A stretch of 64,000 nucleotides of DNA, from positions 620,001-684,000 of the forward strand of contig VISH01000001.1 in the NCBI GenBank assembly GCA_007827375.1, read 5' to 3'. A model generated the notes under the pieces. That model was given only the letters and a program-made list of their open reading frames with translations, ran no database searches and was not told where the DNA came from. Below are positions 9,284 through 18,135 of the stretch, piece after piece. The DNA comes from Alteromonadaceae bacterium 2753L.S.0a.02. GTDB lineage: Bacteria; Pseudomonadota; Gammaproteobacteria; Pseudomonadales; Cellvibrionaceae. The number at the start of each line of letters is the position of its first letter. The first letter of the stretch is position 1. Made by a program: the position numbers and the translations under genes.

Positions 9284-10597
9284 ATGACTGAAGCCGCAAA
9301 GTTCGATTCGAGTATAGAAAAGTCCATTCAGGCAACGGAACGTTATTACCGAGAACAAATATTCTCGTCCGGTTGCTCAAGCATGGTGCCTATTTACAGA
9401 ATCAACGCCTACGGCACCAGTGCCGAGGCACTGAAACAGCAACTTAATGGTTCCCCTTACATTCAGAAAAATGTTGACTTTTCGAGGCGGGTTATCGAGG
9501 CTCTGCTGGATGTGGACCTGTATAAATATCAGAACGCTCACTTCTTTTTCCACGGCGACGTTCCAAAAGCCATGGAATCGTTTATTGAGCTGGAATGCAC
9601 CAAGATCAGTTGTATATCGGAAATTATTAAATCCGAAACCTGGGACCGCCAGCCGGATTGGTGTAACTTCGAGCGAAACACACCAGAGCTTATCGCCAAA
9701 TACCCGGTACTGGAAAACCTGGACTTAAACAAAATTTCCAAACAAATCTTTTCTTTGGTAAAACAAGTTGAACTGCCCGAAACCGCAAAACTTTACCTGG
9801 CGGTTTACACCCAGAGCGAAGAATGGAAGCAGAAGTTTATACAGAACCAGTGCTCGCTGTATTTCATGATGGAAATTGCCAATCAGCTTCATCTCAGTGA
9901 GCATCAGAAGAAAGAACTGGCCATTTTGGGTTTGATCAAAGACGTTGGTTACACGCGGCTGTCTGAGCAAATCAGCAACTTTGAAGTTATGCACCCTCTT
10001 ATTTCACATAAACTTTTCAGCGAAATTGAGTATCCGGAGAGCGAGGACAATTTGTTCACCGAGGACTTCATTTCCACGCTGGCATTGCACCACGAGTTCA
10101 TTGATGGCTCAGGTCCCCTTGGGCGCATGCGCCACCCCTTGGTGATGAAGCGGATCGAAGCGGGTATTCCAAGAATTTCTCAAATCTCCGGCATCAGCGA
10201 TTTATATTTTGGTTTTCTCTCAGATTACAGCCCTACGCTGGCCTTTTCGATAACCTGCGGTTTTGTGCTGGGTCAGGGCAATGTACGCCCGCGCTATGAT
10301 GCAGATGTTGTTAAGGTATTCTCATCAATTTTCGGCAGTGGAAATTTCAGCAGTATGGATGTACCGGTAGATGAAGCCAGCAACCTGCTGGAGAAAATTC
10401 TTGGGCTACTAAACGATAGATCCGTGCGCGACAAGGCAGACCATATGATTAAAGGCAAGTCCGAAACCTGGTATGAACGCATTACATTGGCTTTGAATAT
10501 TGTGCGCAATATTGCTTTCCACCAGCCGCGTCAACTGTGCGACCGCTCGCTGATGGATGTTCTCAACTTACCAGTAGAGTTCGGCTTGCGTTACTAG
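9284..10597 (+). CDS. Degenerate HD-GYP-type protein (probable signalling protein)
   Basis: 437 aa, no signal peptide. The C-terminal half follows the HD-GYP layout: LGLIKDVGYTRL (216-226) at the place of the HD metal motif, H237 (MHPLISH), LALHHEFIDGSGPLG (266-280) at the place of HHERxDGSGYPxG, and the ISDLYFGFLSDYSP segment that normally reads VADVYDALTSxRPY. The first ligand His is Lys (K219-D220) and GYP is GPL, so cyclic-di-GMP hydrolysis is doubtful. The N-terminal ~200 residues are not recognised. It is monocistronic and convergent with the phospholipase operon. A binding or scaffold role rather than catalysis is inferred. Confidence 0.7.
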   Translation: MTEAAKFDSSIEKSIQATERYYREQIFSSGCSSMVPIYRINAYGTSAEALKQQLNGSPYIQKNVDFSRRVIEALLDVDLYKYQNAHFFFHGDVPKAMESFIELECTKISCISEIIKSETWDRQPDWCNFERNTPELIAKYPVLENLDLNKISKQIFSLVKQVELPETAKLYLAVYTQSEEWKQKFIQNQCSLYFMMEIANQLHLSEHQKKELAILGLIKDVGYTRLSEQISNFEVMHPLISHKLFSEIEYPESEDNLFTEDFISTLALHHEFIDGSGPLGRMRHPLVMKRIEAGIPRISQISGISDLYFGFLSDYSPTLAFSITCGFVLGQGNVRPRYDADVVKVFSSIFGSGNFSSMDVPVDEASNLLEKILGLLNDRSVRDKADHMIKGKSETWYERITLALNIVRNIAFHQPRQLCDRSLMDVLNLPVEFGLRY

Positions 10598-10659
10598 GGC
10601 TTGTCAACACTAATTTATAACGTTTCGCTCCTGCTATCATCCCGCTGCGCATCAGCACT

Positions 10660-12192
10660 TTATAATTGTGATTCCGCAGGAATAATTCGCATAACTCCGA
10701 TAGTAAACCTCTGCCACCAGGTGGTTTCGGGTTCCTTTGTGAAGATTTTTTCTTGACCATCTTGCAGAGTTTTCCAGCGCAAGCTGTTGCCCTGTAACTC
10801 AACTTTATACGATTTAATGTCCAGGCTTTTTAACAGGCTTGCGGTGAATTTCTGGGCAAGTGTTTTGTTGTGAATCATCGCCCCGATTTCGGTATTTTCT
10901 TTTGAGGAGCGCGGGTCTAAATTCATGGAGCCAATAAACACGATTTTGTTGTCCAAGATAAACGATTTTGCATGGAGCCCGGAATACAAATCACCATATT
11001 TTTGCTGTTCCCCGTCTGCCGTATTTAAATGGCTTTTAAACTCATAGATAGTAACACCACCACGCAGCAGATTTTTACGGTATTTCATATAACCCGCGTG
11101 CACGGCCGGCACATCGTTAGCCGCGAGAGAATTAGTAATAACAGTCACCTTTTTACCCTGAGCCACCATATCGGTAAGAAACTTCACCCCACTCTTTCCG
11201 GGCACAAAATAGGGAGAAATGAGCAGCACTTCATTTTCAATTGCCGTGAAATAGGGTTTCAGCTTTTCACTGAGATGATAAGAGCTTTCACTACGGCTTT
11301 TCACAACCTTCTCGGGCTGATCATAAATAATATCCACATCGCCCCAATAATACGCCAGATTGTGCTCTCTGATACGCTGTGCCAGATCAGATTCGCTGAG
11401 CGCCTCGAGATATTCCGAATTCTGTAACTGAGCAATTTTTTCATTAAAACGCTGTCGCCTATCAACCACTTCCTGCGGCGAAGGTGTCTGTTTAACAAGG
11501 GTTGCAAAAGGGTAGACAATCGCATCGTTCCAATATAGATCGAACGACTTCGACACTTCGTTAACAGCAGGGCCGATTAAGAAAACGTCCAAGTCACTAA
11601 AAGTATATTCCTTGCTTGCATCGAAATACTCATCGCCAATATTCCGGCCACCGATGATGCTCGCTTGGTTATCCGCCGTCATACTTTTATTGTGCATACG
11701 CCGCGTTACTCCGCCAAAGCGTGTCACAAACTGGGGGGTGCGTAAGGTTTTTCGACTAAAGGGGTTAAAAATACGAATTTCGATATTCGTGTGCGCATCC
11801 AGAATAGCTCCGCTAAAATCTCGCCCAGCCAAATCCATATCATCGAGCAGCAGCCTTACTCTTACGCCCCTATCTGCAGCCTTAAGTAATTGATCGGTTA
11901 ACAGCGCGCCCACGGTATCGTTATGATACAGGTAGTACTGTACGTCCAAGGTTTTTTCGGCAAGTTGCGCCATACCCGCGCGCGCCACAAACGCATCCAA
12001 ACCACTGAATAATGGAAAAGCACCAGTTTCATTGGGATGTTCCTTACCACGCTTGTTTACAGCAGTCGCCAGGCTCGAAGGTTCGCTTTGTTCAATTCGG
12101 TAACTGCTCGTACGTTGTGAGTTATCGGGCAAGGTCGCACAGCCGGCAAGCAAAAATAAGGAAAGCGCAAGAAAGGTGTATTTCATATTCAT
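10660..12192 (-). CDS. Phospholipase D / cardiolipin synthase-type lipoprotein
   Basis: 510 aa from the chosen ATG (an in-frame ATG six bases on is equally possible). The signal peptide ends in a lipobox LLAGC (about residues 14-18), so it is an envelope lipoprotein. Two HxKxxxxD catalytic motifs are intact: HNKSMTAD (167-174), followed by IIGGRNIGDEYFD, and HAKSFILD (407-414), followed by IGSMNLDPRS. This is the two-domain PLD arrangement of cardiolipin synthases and of the uncharacterised YmdC/ClsC-like proteins. Last gene of a six-gene minus-strand operon, 10 bp after the outer-membrane protein gene. A phosphatidyl-transfer or phosphodiesterase reaction on phospholipids is inferred. Confidence 0.88.
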   Translation of the reverse strand: MNMKYTFLALSLFLLAGCATLPDNSQRTSSYRIEQSEPSSLATAVNKRGKEHPNETGAFPLFSGLDAFVARAGMAQLAEKTLDVQYYLYHNDTVGALLTDQLLKAADRGVRVRLLLDDMDLAGRDFSGAILDAHTNIEIRIFNPFSRKTLRTPQFVTRFGGVTRRMHNKSMTADNQASIIGGRNIGDEYFDASKEYTFSDLDVFLIGPAVNEVSKSFDLYWNDAIVYPFATLVKQTPSPQEVVDRRQRFNEKIAQLQNSEYLEALSESDLAQRIREHNLAYYWGDVDIIYDQPEKVVKSRSESSYHLSEKLKPYFTAIENEVLLISPYFVPGKSGVKFLTDMVAQGKKVTVITNSLAANDVPAVHAGYMKYRKNLLRGGVTIYEFKSHLNTADGEQQKYGDLYSGLHAKSFILDNKIVFIGSMNLDPRSSKENTEIGAMIHNKTLAQKFTASLLKSLDIKSYKVELQGNSLRWKTLQDGQEKIFTKEPETTWWQRFTIGVMRIIPAESQL

Positions 12193-12202
12193 TGTCGACT
12201 TT

Positions 12203-13024
12203 TTAGAAGCGGTAGCCAATGCCACCAATCAGGCCATTGAGGCCGTATTTGATTTCATTGCGATAAGGTGCATCGTTAATCGTAATATCACCAGAAAAAT
12301 ACTTAACACCCACAAAGGCTTCAAAGTGCTTACTCATACGATAAATACCCCGTATGCTGGTGTCGACCACAACGGCTTTTACATCCGCATAAGAGCCGCC
12401 CACAAATGCGATTTTGGAACCCAAGCCCCAACGCGAGGTATAAGCCCACCAGAAATCCAAGCCAAACAAGGGTAATGGCGCAAATACCCCCATTGCCTTC
12501 TCGTAGTTATTTTCTTCGATAACATCTTCACCGTTGCGAATACCCCCGACTGCCTCAAGGGAAAGCCCCAGGTCCAAGCCGAATATACCAAACGAAGCCA
12601 GTACGAAAGAGCGATCGTCTTCGAACAAGGTGTAGCCGTAATTAAAGCTGTAATATTTGGTGGTATCGCGTATTAGTATATTGCCATAAGCGGTATAGTC
12701 GCCGAGATCCAGTTCCAGGTTTGCGAGTTCATTCTGGCGTCGAATGCCCACGTAACTTAGAGCCACGCTGTGTTTGTTTGAAATGCGATAGCTCATTAAA
12801 AACAACGGCGAAGTGTCTTTCTCGGGAAGCCCCAGCGTGCCTTCGGTATCTATAAATAAATCACTGCCATCATCGGTGTTTGTAATTTTAAAATTGGAAT
12901 CAAAATTCACCAGTGAAGGTCCAGCGCCGACCGAAAATCCACGGGATGCAGCGCCGGCTTCAGTCGCGCTTAGAGAAACCAGCACTATCGCAAAGCAAAC
13001 CAGATATAAAAAACTATTTAACAT
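12203..13024 (-). CDS. Outer-membrane beta-barrel protein, function unknown
   Basis: 273 aa. Signal peptide about 1-26 (ATEAGA), alternating amphipathic strands throughout and a terminal GIGYRF, as for outer-membrane barrels. No specific family was recognised. Its start overlaps the last 11 bp of the DUF2955 gene and its stop is 10 bp before the PLD lipoprotein, so all are probably translated from one transcript. The HlyD and FUSC-like genes upstream make a trans-envelope assembly plausible, but this protein does not look like a TolC-type channel. Confidence 0.75.
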   Translation of the reverse strand: MLNSFLYLVCFAIVLVSLSATEAGAASRGFSVGAGPSLVNFDSNFKITNTDDGSDLFIDTEGTLGLPEKDTSPLFLMSYRISNKHSVALSYVGIRRQNELANLELDLGDYTAYGNILIRDTTKYYSFNYGYTLFEDDRSFVLASFGIFGLDLGLSLEAVGGIRNGEDVIEENNYEKAMGVFAPLPLFGLDFWWAYTSRWGLGSKIAFVGGSYADVKAVVVDTSIRGIYRMSKHFEAFVGVKYFSGDITINDAPYRNEIKYGLNGLIGGIGYRF

Positions 13025-14111
13025 ATTGTCTCCACAAGGTTAAACGCCCCAAAATTGTCTTCCAGTCAAGCGTCAACAAACTGAATGCCCCCACTACGTA
13101 CAGAGTCACTATAAAAATTTGGAAAATTCGCACAATAAATTTCTCGCCGGCAGAAGTTCCATCGCCTAACAGTACCGAGCCGATTAACAAACAAATGGTT
13201 GATAGCACCATACTGGCAACGGGTGCCATGCGGTGCGCAGAAAATATGCGCTGGGCACAGAGAGATGCAAATACGAAAGTCATCAAAACCAGAAAACTTA
13301 GACTGGGAACCAAGGTGAGTAATGCGTATATTAAAACTGCTATCAAGCCACCCAAGGTGTTGCCAAGCAACAAACCCATGCACCCCTTGTAACCTGCCTG
13401 CAAATCAGGATTTTGCGCGAGAATGACCGCGAAAATCATCACTAGTGCGGAATTGGTCAATTCGAAGCTATACACGGCGATGACTACTGGCAACACCGCC
13501 ACAAGACTGTTACGCGCTTGTTGGATGCGCTTATCGAGCGTCTGAACGCTGTTTATTTCCAGAGGATCTTGCGGGTTTTCGGGTTGTTGCTCAACATCGG
13601 GAATAAGCGCGTGCAACAACCAATTAATACAAAGCGCAGTCACAACTCCAATAAAAAGCCCAACACTAACCAACAAAGCCAAACCATAACTCTGCTGTGC
13701 CATTAGCGGCAACAGGGTAATGGTGATAAGTAAAAGAGTAACCAGTAGTGAGTTTAAGCCACCGGTATTTAAGAAAAAAGCATTTAGCAGGCATACTGCC
13801 ACAACCGCTATGCACAATAGTGGAGTATCTGCAAACAAGCTACTTACCAGTAAGCCAAACCCAACAACAACGATAATAACGCTCAGCAGCTCCCCACCTT
13901 GTTTTATCGTCATGCAGGGTTTTTCACTGCTCATTAATGAGCAAGTGAGAATAATGGCGATAAAGGCCAGTGGCCAGGCAGCAGTGACAGCAAGTGTCAT
14001 AGCCAGAGTAACGCCGATAGCCAATCGTAGCTGCCGGCGTTGCTGTTGCGTTAAATTTCGCAATGGGCTAGGTAATTGTCGCCAGTGATGATGCATAATA
14101 ATGCTGGTCAT
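13014..14111 (-). CDS. DUF2955/FUSC-like inner-membrane protein
   Basis: 365 aa from the ATG at 14109-14111. That start overlaps the HlyD stop as TAATG, which favours it over an in-frame ATG 21 bp upstream. Hydrophobic helices occupy about 25-145, then a soluble segment rich in charged residues (about 165-200, LEINSVQTLDKRIQQARNSL), then a second hydrophobic block: the split two-bundle layout of FUSC/DUF2955 proteins. Such proteins pair with HlyD-type adaptors in efflux of aromatic acids and similar compounds (AaeB/EmrB-like systems), as here. Substrate unknown. Confidence 0.8.
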   Translation of the reverse strand: MTSIIMHHHWRQLPSPLRNLTQQQRRQLRLAIGVTLAMTLAVTAAWPLAFIAIILTCSLMSSEKPCMTIKQGGELLSVIIVVVGFGLLVSSLFADTPLLCIAVVAVCLLNAFFLNTGGLNSLLVTLLLITITLLPLMAQQSYGLALLVSVGLFIGVVTALCINWLLHALIPDVEQQPENPQDPLEINSVQTLDKRIQQARNSLVAVLPVVIAVYSFELTNSALVMIFAVILAQNPDLQAGYKGCMGLLLGNTLGGLIAVLIYALLTLVPSLSFLVLMTFVFASLCAQRIFSAHRMAPVASMVLSTICLLIGSVLLGDGTSAGEKFIVRIFQIFIVTLYVVGAFSLLTLDWKTILGRLTLWRQYVK

Positions 14112-15220
14112 TAGTTTAAGTAGGTAAACCAACTGGTTAAAATAATATCCAGTTTCGCTAGGATATTGAGCACAAGGTTAGAACTGGTGTAAACAACCAC
14201 ATCGGCTTGGCCTCCTTCCCGTCGAAAACCCAGCGCGCGATCGTCGTTAAACTGAATGACTACGGGAAAACGCTGGGCATCTCGCATCCAACCACTGGGG
14301 TTACTCACCACAGGCAATTCGCCTGGGCGACTGCTTTGATCCCATTTCACGCCCACACCAACATTAATCACCTCCCCTTTAAATATTCGGCCAGGCGCCG
14401 CATCTAATACAATATCGACTTGATTTCCCGGCTTTATATTGCCGAGATTATTTTCGCGCATGAATGCTTCGACCCACACCGCTCGCGTGGAAACAAAGGT
14501 AAATAGCGGTTCCCCGGTGCGAGCGTATTGACCGACGTCGAGTTTCATATTGCTAACAACGCCATCGGCCGGAGCGCGAACAACTGTACGCTCCAAATCC
14601 AGCAAGGCATCCTGTAACGCCGCTGCGGCAACCCGGACGCGCACATTGTCGCTGCCTGTATTTCCTAAATTTTGATGCGCGCGCTCCAGTTCTGCGGTGG
14701 CCGCCTCGACCTGAGCTTCGGCCTGGCCCAGCATACCCCTTGCTTTATCACCATCGGAATTCGGCAAAATACCGCGCTTTTCCATTTCAAATACGCGTGC
14801 AGCATTAGCGCTAATACTTTTAAAATTTGCCTGAGCAGCAGCCAATGCCGCTTGTGCAGAAATAACAGCAGCGCTATTGGCACCGACATCCTGACCGGCT
14901 TTTTCGAGATCGGCGCGAGCCTTATCCACGGCCAGTTCGTAATCTCGTTTGCTAATTTCCAAAATTGCTTCACCGGCCGCTATTTTTTGATTAATCGCGG
15001 TGTGCACCTTAACAATTTCACCCGTGATCTGAGCTGCCATAGGTACGATATACCCCCTAACCCGTGCTTGACTGCTACTGGGGGTAATGCGATCAGCAAA
15101 TAAATACCACACAAAATAAACAGCAGCGACCAATAGCACCCACAGCGTCCACTTTTGAATGGGGTTCATCTTTTCTGTGACGGGTTTTACATTCACGCTT
15201 TCGGGTTGTACATCGCTCAC
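14111..15220 (-). CDS. HlyD/EmrA-type membrane fusion protein
   Basis: 369 aa with a GTG start that overlaps the stop of the AI-2E gene (GTGA). One N-terminal transmembrane helix (about 26-46) is followed by a biotinyl-lipoyl half (GEIVKVHTAINQKIAAGEAILEI), an Ala/Glu-rich alpha-hairpin (about 90-185) and the second lipoyl half (VVRAPADGVVSNMKLDVGQYARTGEPLF), as in HlyD/EmrA adaptors. It should bridge an inner-membrane transporter to the outer membrane. The partner is probably the coupled downstream DUF2955 protein. Confidence 0.9.
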   Translation of the reverse strand: MSDVQPESVNVKPVTEKMNPIQKWTLWVLLVAAVYFVWYLFADRITPSSSQARVRGYIVPMAAQITGEIVKVHTAINQKIAAGEAILEISKRDYELAVDKARADLEKAGQDVGANSAAVISAQAALAAAQANFKSISANAARVFEMEKRGILPNSDGDKARGMLGQAEAQVEAATAELERAHQNLGNTGSDNVRVRVAAAALQDALLDLERTVVRAPADGVVSNMKLDVGQYARTGEPLFTFVSTRAVWVEAFMRENNLGNIKPGNQVDIVLDAAPGRIFKGEVINVGVGVKWDQSSRPGELPVVSNPSGWMRDAQRFPVVIQFNDDRALGFRREGGQADVVVYTSSNLVLNILAKLDIILTSWFTYLN

Positions 15221-16350
15221 GAATTCTCCTCCGAATTTTGGGCTTCATTAGCTTGTTCCAAAATACCAACCGCCATGGCTTCGCTGTCTTCGTGAATCCA
15301 GGCTATTAGTAACACCCAGCCCAGCACCAATACAATCGCGCCAATAAATAAACCTAAGATACCCATTGAAATAAAACCGCCAATTGCACCGAGAAACACG
15401 ACCACCATTGGCGCATCAATACCACGCGACAAGAGCATGGGTTTTAAAAAATTGTCCAGCATGGCCACTGCGATGCAATACACTAAAAATACAATTCCTG
15501 GGAGGGTGCTCATTTCACCCATCATGTAGATCGCCAGGGGCAAAATAACAATCATCGGCCCGACCTGGATCACCGCGAGAAACAACACAACAAATGCCCA
15601 TAAACCCGCCGCTGGTACACCGGCAATCGAAAAACCGATGCCTGCCAGAATCGCTTGAATTATGGCAACACCCAGAATACCCTGAGTGACACTTTGGATG
15701 AGGCGACCGGCAAGATCGCAGTAGGTAATACCCGAATCTCCGGCGAGACGCACCACTAAATCATGGATAAATTTTTGACCAGCCTGCGCTTTCGCTTGTA
15801 AAACTCCCGCTATAATAATTGAAATAATAAATTGCAAAATACCGGAACCGGCGTTTTTCATGCGTTCGAAAGTCCAGTTCCCCACTGCTGTGATCTGGGG
15901 CGCAAACTTTTCGAATGCCTGATCCAGGTTTTCTGAAAAAAGCAACCAAACCGCATAAAGCTTTTCACCAATTACCGGCCAGTCGGAAACGCCTTGGGGC
16001 GGTGGTGGAATGATTAAACGACCCGCCTGCATTTCGCTTGAAAGGTTTTCCAAACCCGAAAATAAGGTGGAGGAAAGAATCGCCGCGGGGAGAATAATTA
16101 AAGCCAAACCCGCGAGCGTATATACGACAGCGGCCAATGCGGTTCGGCCACCCAGTTTATTACATAAGCCAATAAATAATTTATGGGAGGCTACGGCAAT
16201 AATAATTCCCCATACCAGCGGTAAAATAAACGGTTTAAGAATGTCGAAACACCAAACCAATAACATTAAAACAATCGCTATGCGAACCACAGCCTCCAGG
16301 CTCATATTTACAAAACTGCTTTCACTACCGGATAATTTTTTAACTACCAT
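15217..16350 (-). CDS. AI-2E family permease (YdiK/PerM-like)
   Basis: 377 aa from the ATG at 16348-16350; an upstream ATG at 16440 would run into the preceding gene and adds a basic, non-conserved leader. Transmembrane pairs flank a soluble middle segment (about 95-190). The C-terminal half has the family signature PAAGLWAFVVLFLAVIQVGPMIV and FLKPMLLSRGIDAPMVVVFLGAIGGFISMGILGLFIGAIVL. Transport of autoinducer-2 is established for few members; others act as Na+/H+ antiporters, so the substrate is open. Its position between a D15 barrel and HlyD suggests an envelope-export role. Confidence 0.85.
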   Translation of the reverse strand: MVVKKLSGSESSFVNMSLEAVVRIAIVLMLLVWCFDILKPFILPLVWGIIIAVASHKLFIGLCNKLGGRTALAAVVYTLAGLALIILPAAILSSTLFSGLENLSSEMQAGRLIIPPPPQGVSDWPVIGEKLYAVWLLFSENLDQAFEKFAPQITAVGNWTFERMKNAGSGILQFIISIIIAGVLQAKAQAGQKFIHDLVVRLAGDSGITYCDLAGRLIQSVTQGILGVAIIQAILAGIGFSIAGVPAAGLWAFVVLFLAVIQVGPMIVILPLAIYMMGEMSTLPGIVFLVYCIAVAMLDNFLKPMLLSRGIDAPMVVVFLGAIGGFISMGILGLFIGAIVLVLGWVLLIAWIHEDSEAMAVGILEQANEAQNSEENS

Positions 16351-16378
16351 AGCTCGTTTCCTTGATCGGTTTAAACCA

Positions 16379-17524
16379 TTAAAACGCTTCACCAACCCGA
16401 AGGTAGAGTGCGCTATCGTCAGTACTTTTTGCCACATCAATACCCAAATTTAATTCTTTGCTGACAATGGGTTGCCAGCGCAAACCCAAGCCAGCGCTGT
16501 TCACGTTGCGACTGTCGAAAAGTTCATCAAGACTCTCGCCAATTCGCCCAGTCTCACCAAAAATGTTAACACCCCAACGTTGCGAAAATTTGTAGCGCCA
16601 TTCGATATGTGCAGAGCCACTGGTGTTATCCAGATAGCGGCCACCGGCGAAACCGCGCATTGCTAATGAGGATAAAAAGTAAAAGGGCGGATCACCGTCA
16701 ACGTCGCTAAAATTAAGTTGCGTTGCCAATACCTGATTATGGCTTAGCGATACGAAATGCCGATAATTCAGGTTAAGTCGTTCGAAGCGATATTCGCTAC
16801 CCCAGCGTTCATCATCGCTGGTATACGACACACTGATATTGGCGCCTTTGCGTGGGTAAAAATTATTGTCGCGGGAGTCGTAGTTGTAGACAATTCCAAG
16901 ACTGGATGTCACTGAGTTGAATGTCAGCCCGGGAAGCGACACGGGGTTTTCCGGGTCAAGTTCGAACTCAAAACGGAATCGTAACTCCGCGTCTGAATAT
17001 AAGTGACTCAAACCAAGATAATGATTTTCCGCCCTGGGGAGTTCAACTAAAAACTGCAAGTAGCTGATCTTGGGCCGGATGTTATAGGTAATTTTTAAAT
17101 CGCTTGCTGTAGTGCCTATGCCAAAGAAGTCCAGATTTAAGTCGCCCACCCCAACCATGGCTTTGAGCCGAAAACGATCGTCGGCGAAATGATTGTCGTG
17201 AAACACCCCGAGTACCTTGCTCTCGGAATCCGTATACATTCCTCCAATCCCACTTGTGGCTGCAGGTGTCTCCGCCGAATCACCGGCTTTGGGCGCGTGC
17301 AGATATAGCAACACCCCTTGTAAGCCGGTGCCCACCGTTGGGTTGGATATCGGGATAGGCACTGGAAGCCATTTGCCCTTATCTTCCTCTCTGATGTCTA
17401 CCTTTCCCTCAAGACTGGCGTTAGCGTTAGGCATAATTTCACCGGCAATGGCCTGTTGCAAGAGCGTACAACTGCCAAAAACCAAAATTAGTGCACGATA
17501 AAGCAGTTGGCCTCTGACATTCAT
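16379..17524 (-). CDS. D15/BamA-TamA-type outer-membrane barrel protein, copy 2
   Basis: 381 aa, paralogous to 6300-7442: PVPIPISNPTVGTGLQGVLLYLHAPKAGDSA, YDSRDNNFYPRKGANISV, GFAGGRYLDNTSGSAHIEWRYKFSQRWG, and the same RVGEAF terminus. Signal peptide about 1-27 (AIAGE). It is the first gene of the six-gene envelope operon, with 28 bp to the AI-2E gene. Immediately before its ribosome site lie four tandem copies of an 8-bp unit, which could influence translation or transcription if the copy number varies. Confidence 0.87.
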   Translation of the reverse strand: MNVRGQLLYRALILVFGSCTLLQQAIAGEIMPNANASLEGKVDIREEDKGKWLPVPIPISNPTVGTGLQGVLLYLHAPKAGDSAETPAATSGIGGMYTDSESKVLGVFHDNHFADDRFRLKAMVGVGDLNLDFFGIGTTASDLKITYNIRPKISYLQFLVELPRAENHYLGLSHLYSDAELRFRFEFELDPENPVSLPGLTFNSVTSSLGIVYNYDSRDNNFYPRKGANISVSYTSDDERWGSEYRFERLNLNYRHFVSLSHNQVLATQLNFSDVDGDPPFYFLSSLAMRGFAGGRYLDNTSGSAHIEWRYKFSQRWGVNIFGETGRIGESLDELFDSRNVNSAGLGLRWQPIVSKELNLGIDVAKSTDDSALYLRVGEAF

Positions 17525-17532
17525 AAGCTTCT

Positions 17533-17564
17533 TATTGGGTTATTGGGTTATTGGGTTATTGGGT
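17533..17564. repeat. Tandem octamer repeat, 4 x TATTGGGT
   Basis: Four perfect contiguous copies of TATTGGGT, 8-40 bp upstream of the minus-strand ATG of D15 copy 2 (read as ACCCAATA on the coding strand). It occupies the leader or promoter spacer next to the AAGAAG ribosome site. Confidence 0.95.
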
Positions 17565-17760
17565 GAATAGATGCGCCGCTTGAACAGCGAGCTTTATCAT
17601 CATACCTGCAGTTTGCTGCTCGATTCTATCGCACAGCCTGTATCAAAACCCGGCTACAGTGGTGGGACACGGTAAAAAAATCAGAATTGGCGTAATTTGG
17701 TAAGCGAGATCAGCCAGAGATGGACGTGCATTAAGATAGGGAGTCTGTCACCAAAATCAT

Positions 17761-18135
17761 CTAAAGCGTGGCGCAGTGCGCCGGCGCATGCATTTTAAGC
17801 CAGCTATAAGCCGATTCCAGATTGGTGAAATAACCTTCGTTAGGTTTTGCAAGGTAGGGCTCGGCCACTTCGTGCGGACGCACAAAAGCAGCGCGGTCGA
17901 TGTGTAAGCGCACAACGGGATCTTCACACAAAAAGCGCTTAAGCCAACGCACGCAATCGAGGGAAGCAAAGGTTTGCTGGTGGGTATCCATCAGGAGCGC
18001 AACATGACGATGCTCTCTAAGTCGATTGGCGAGCTCAGTGCGCCATACGGCAAGACGCTCTTCAGTAATGTGCCCCCTCAGGCGAACCACAATAGCATTA
18101 ATGCTTGCATCATAATCGGTGTCGATAGGCTGCAT
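17761..18135 (-). CDS. Small hypothetical protein, possibly STAS/SpoIIAA-like
   Basis: 124 aa, no signal peptide. The beta-alpha pattern (AIVVRLRGHITEERLAVWRTELANRL, then HVALLMDTHQQTF, then CVRWLKRFLCEDPVVRLHIDRAAFVRPHEVAEP) resembles the SpoIIAA/STAS-like fold found in many short gammaproteobacterial proteins. That is inference from secondary-structure rhythm, not from a signature. Isolated gene on the minus strand with no obvious partner. Confidence 0.6.
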   Translation of the reverse strand: MQPIDTDYDASINAIVVRLRGHITEERLAVWRTELANRLREHRHVALLMDTHQQTFASLDCVRWLKRFLCEDPVVRLHIDRAAFVRPHEVAEPYLAKPNEGYFTNLESAYSWLKMHAPAHCATL

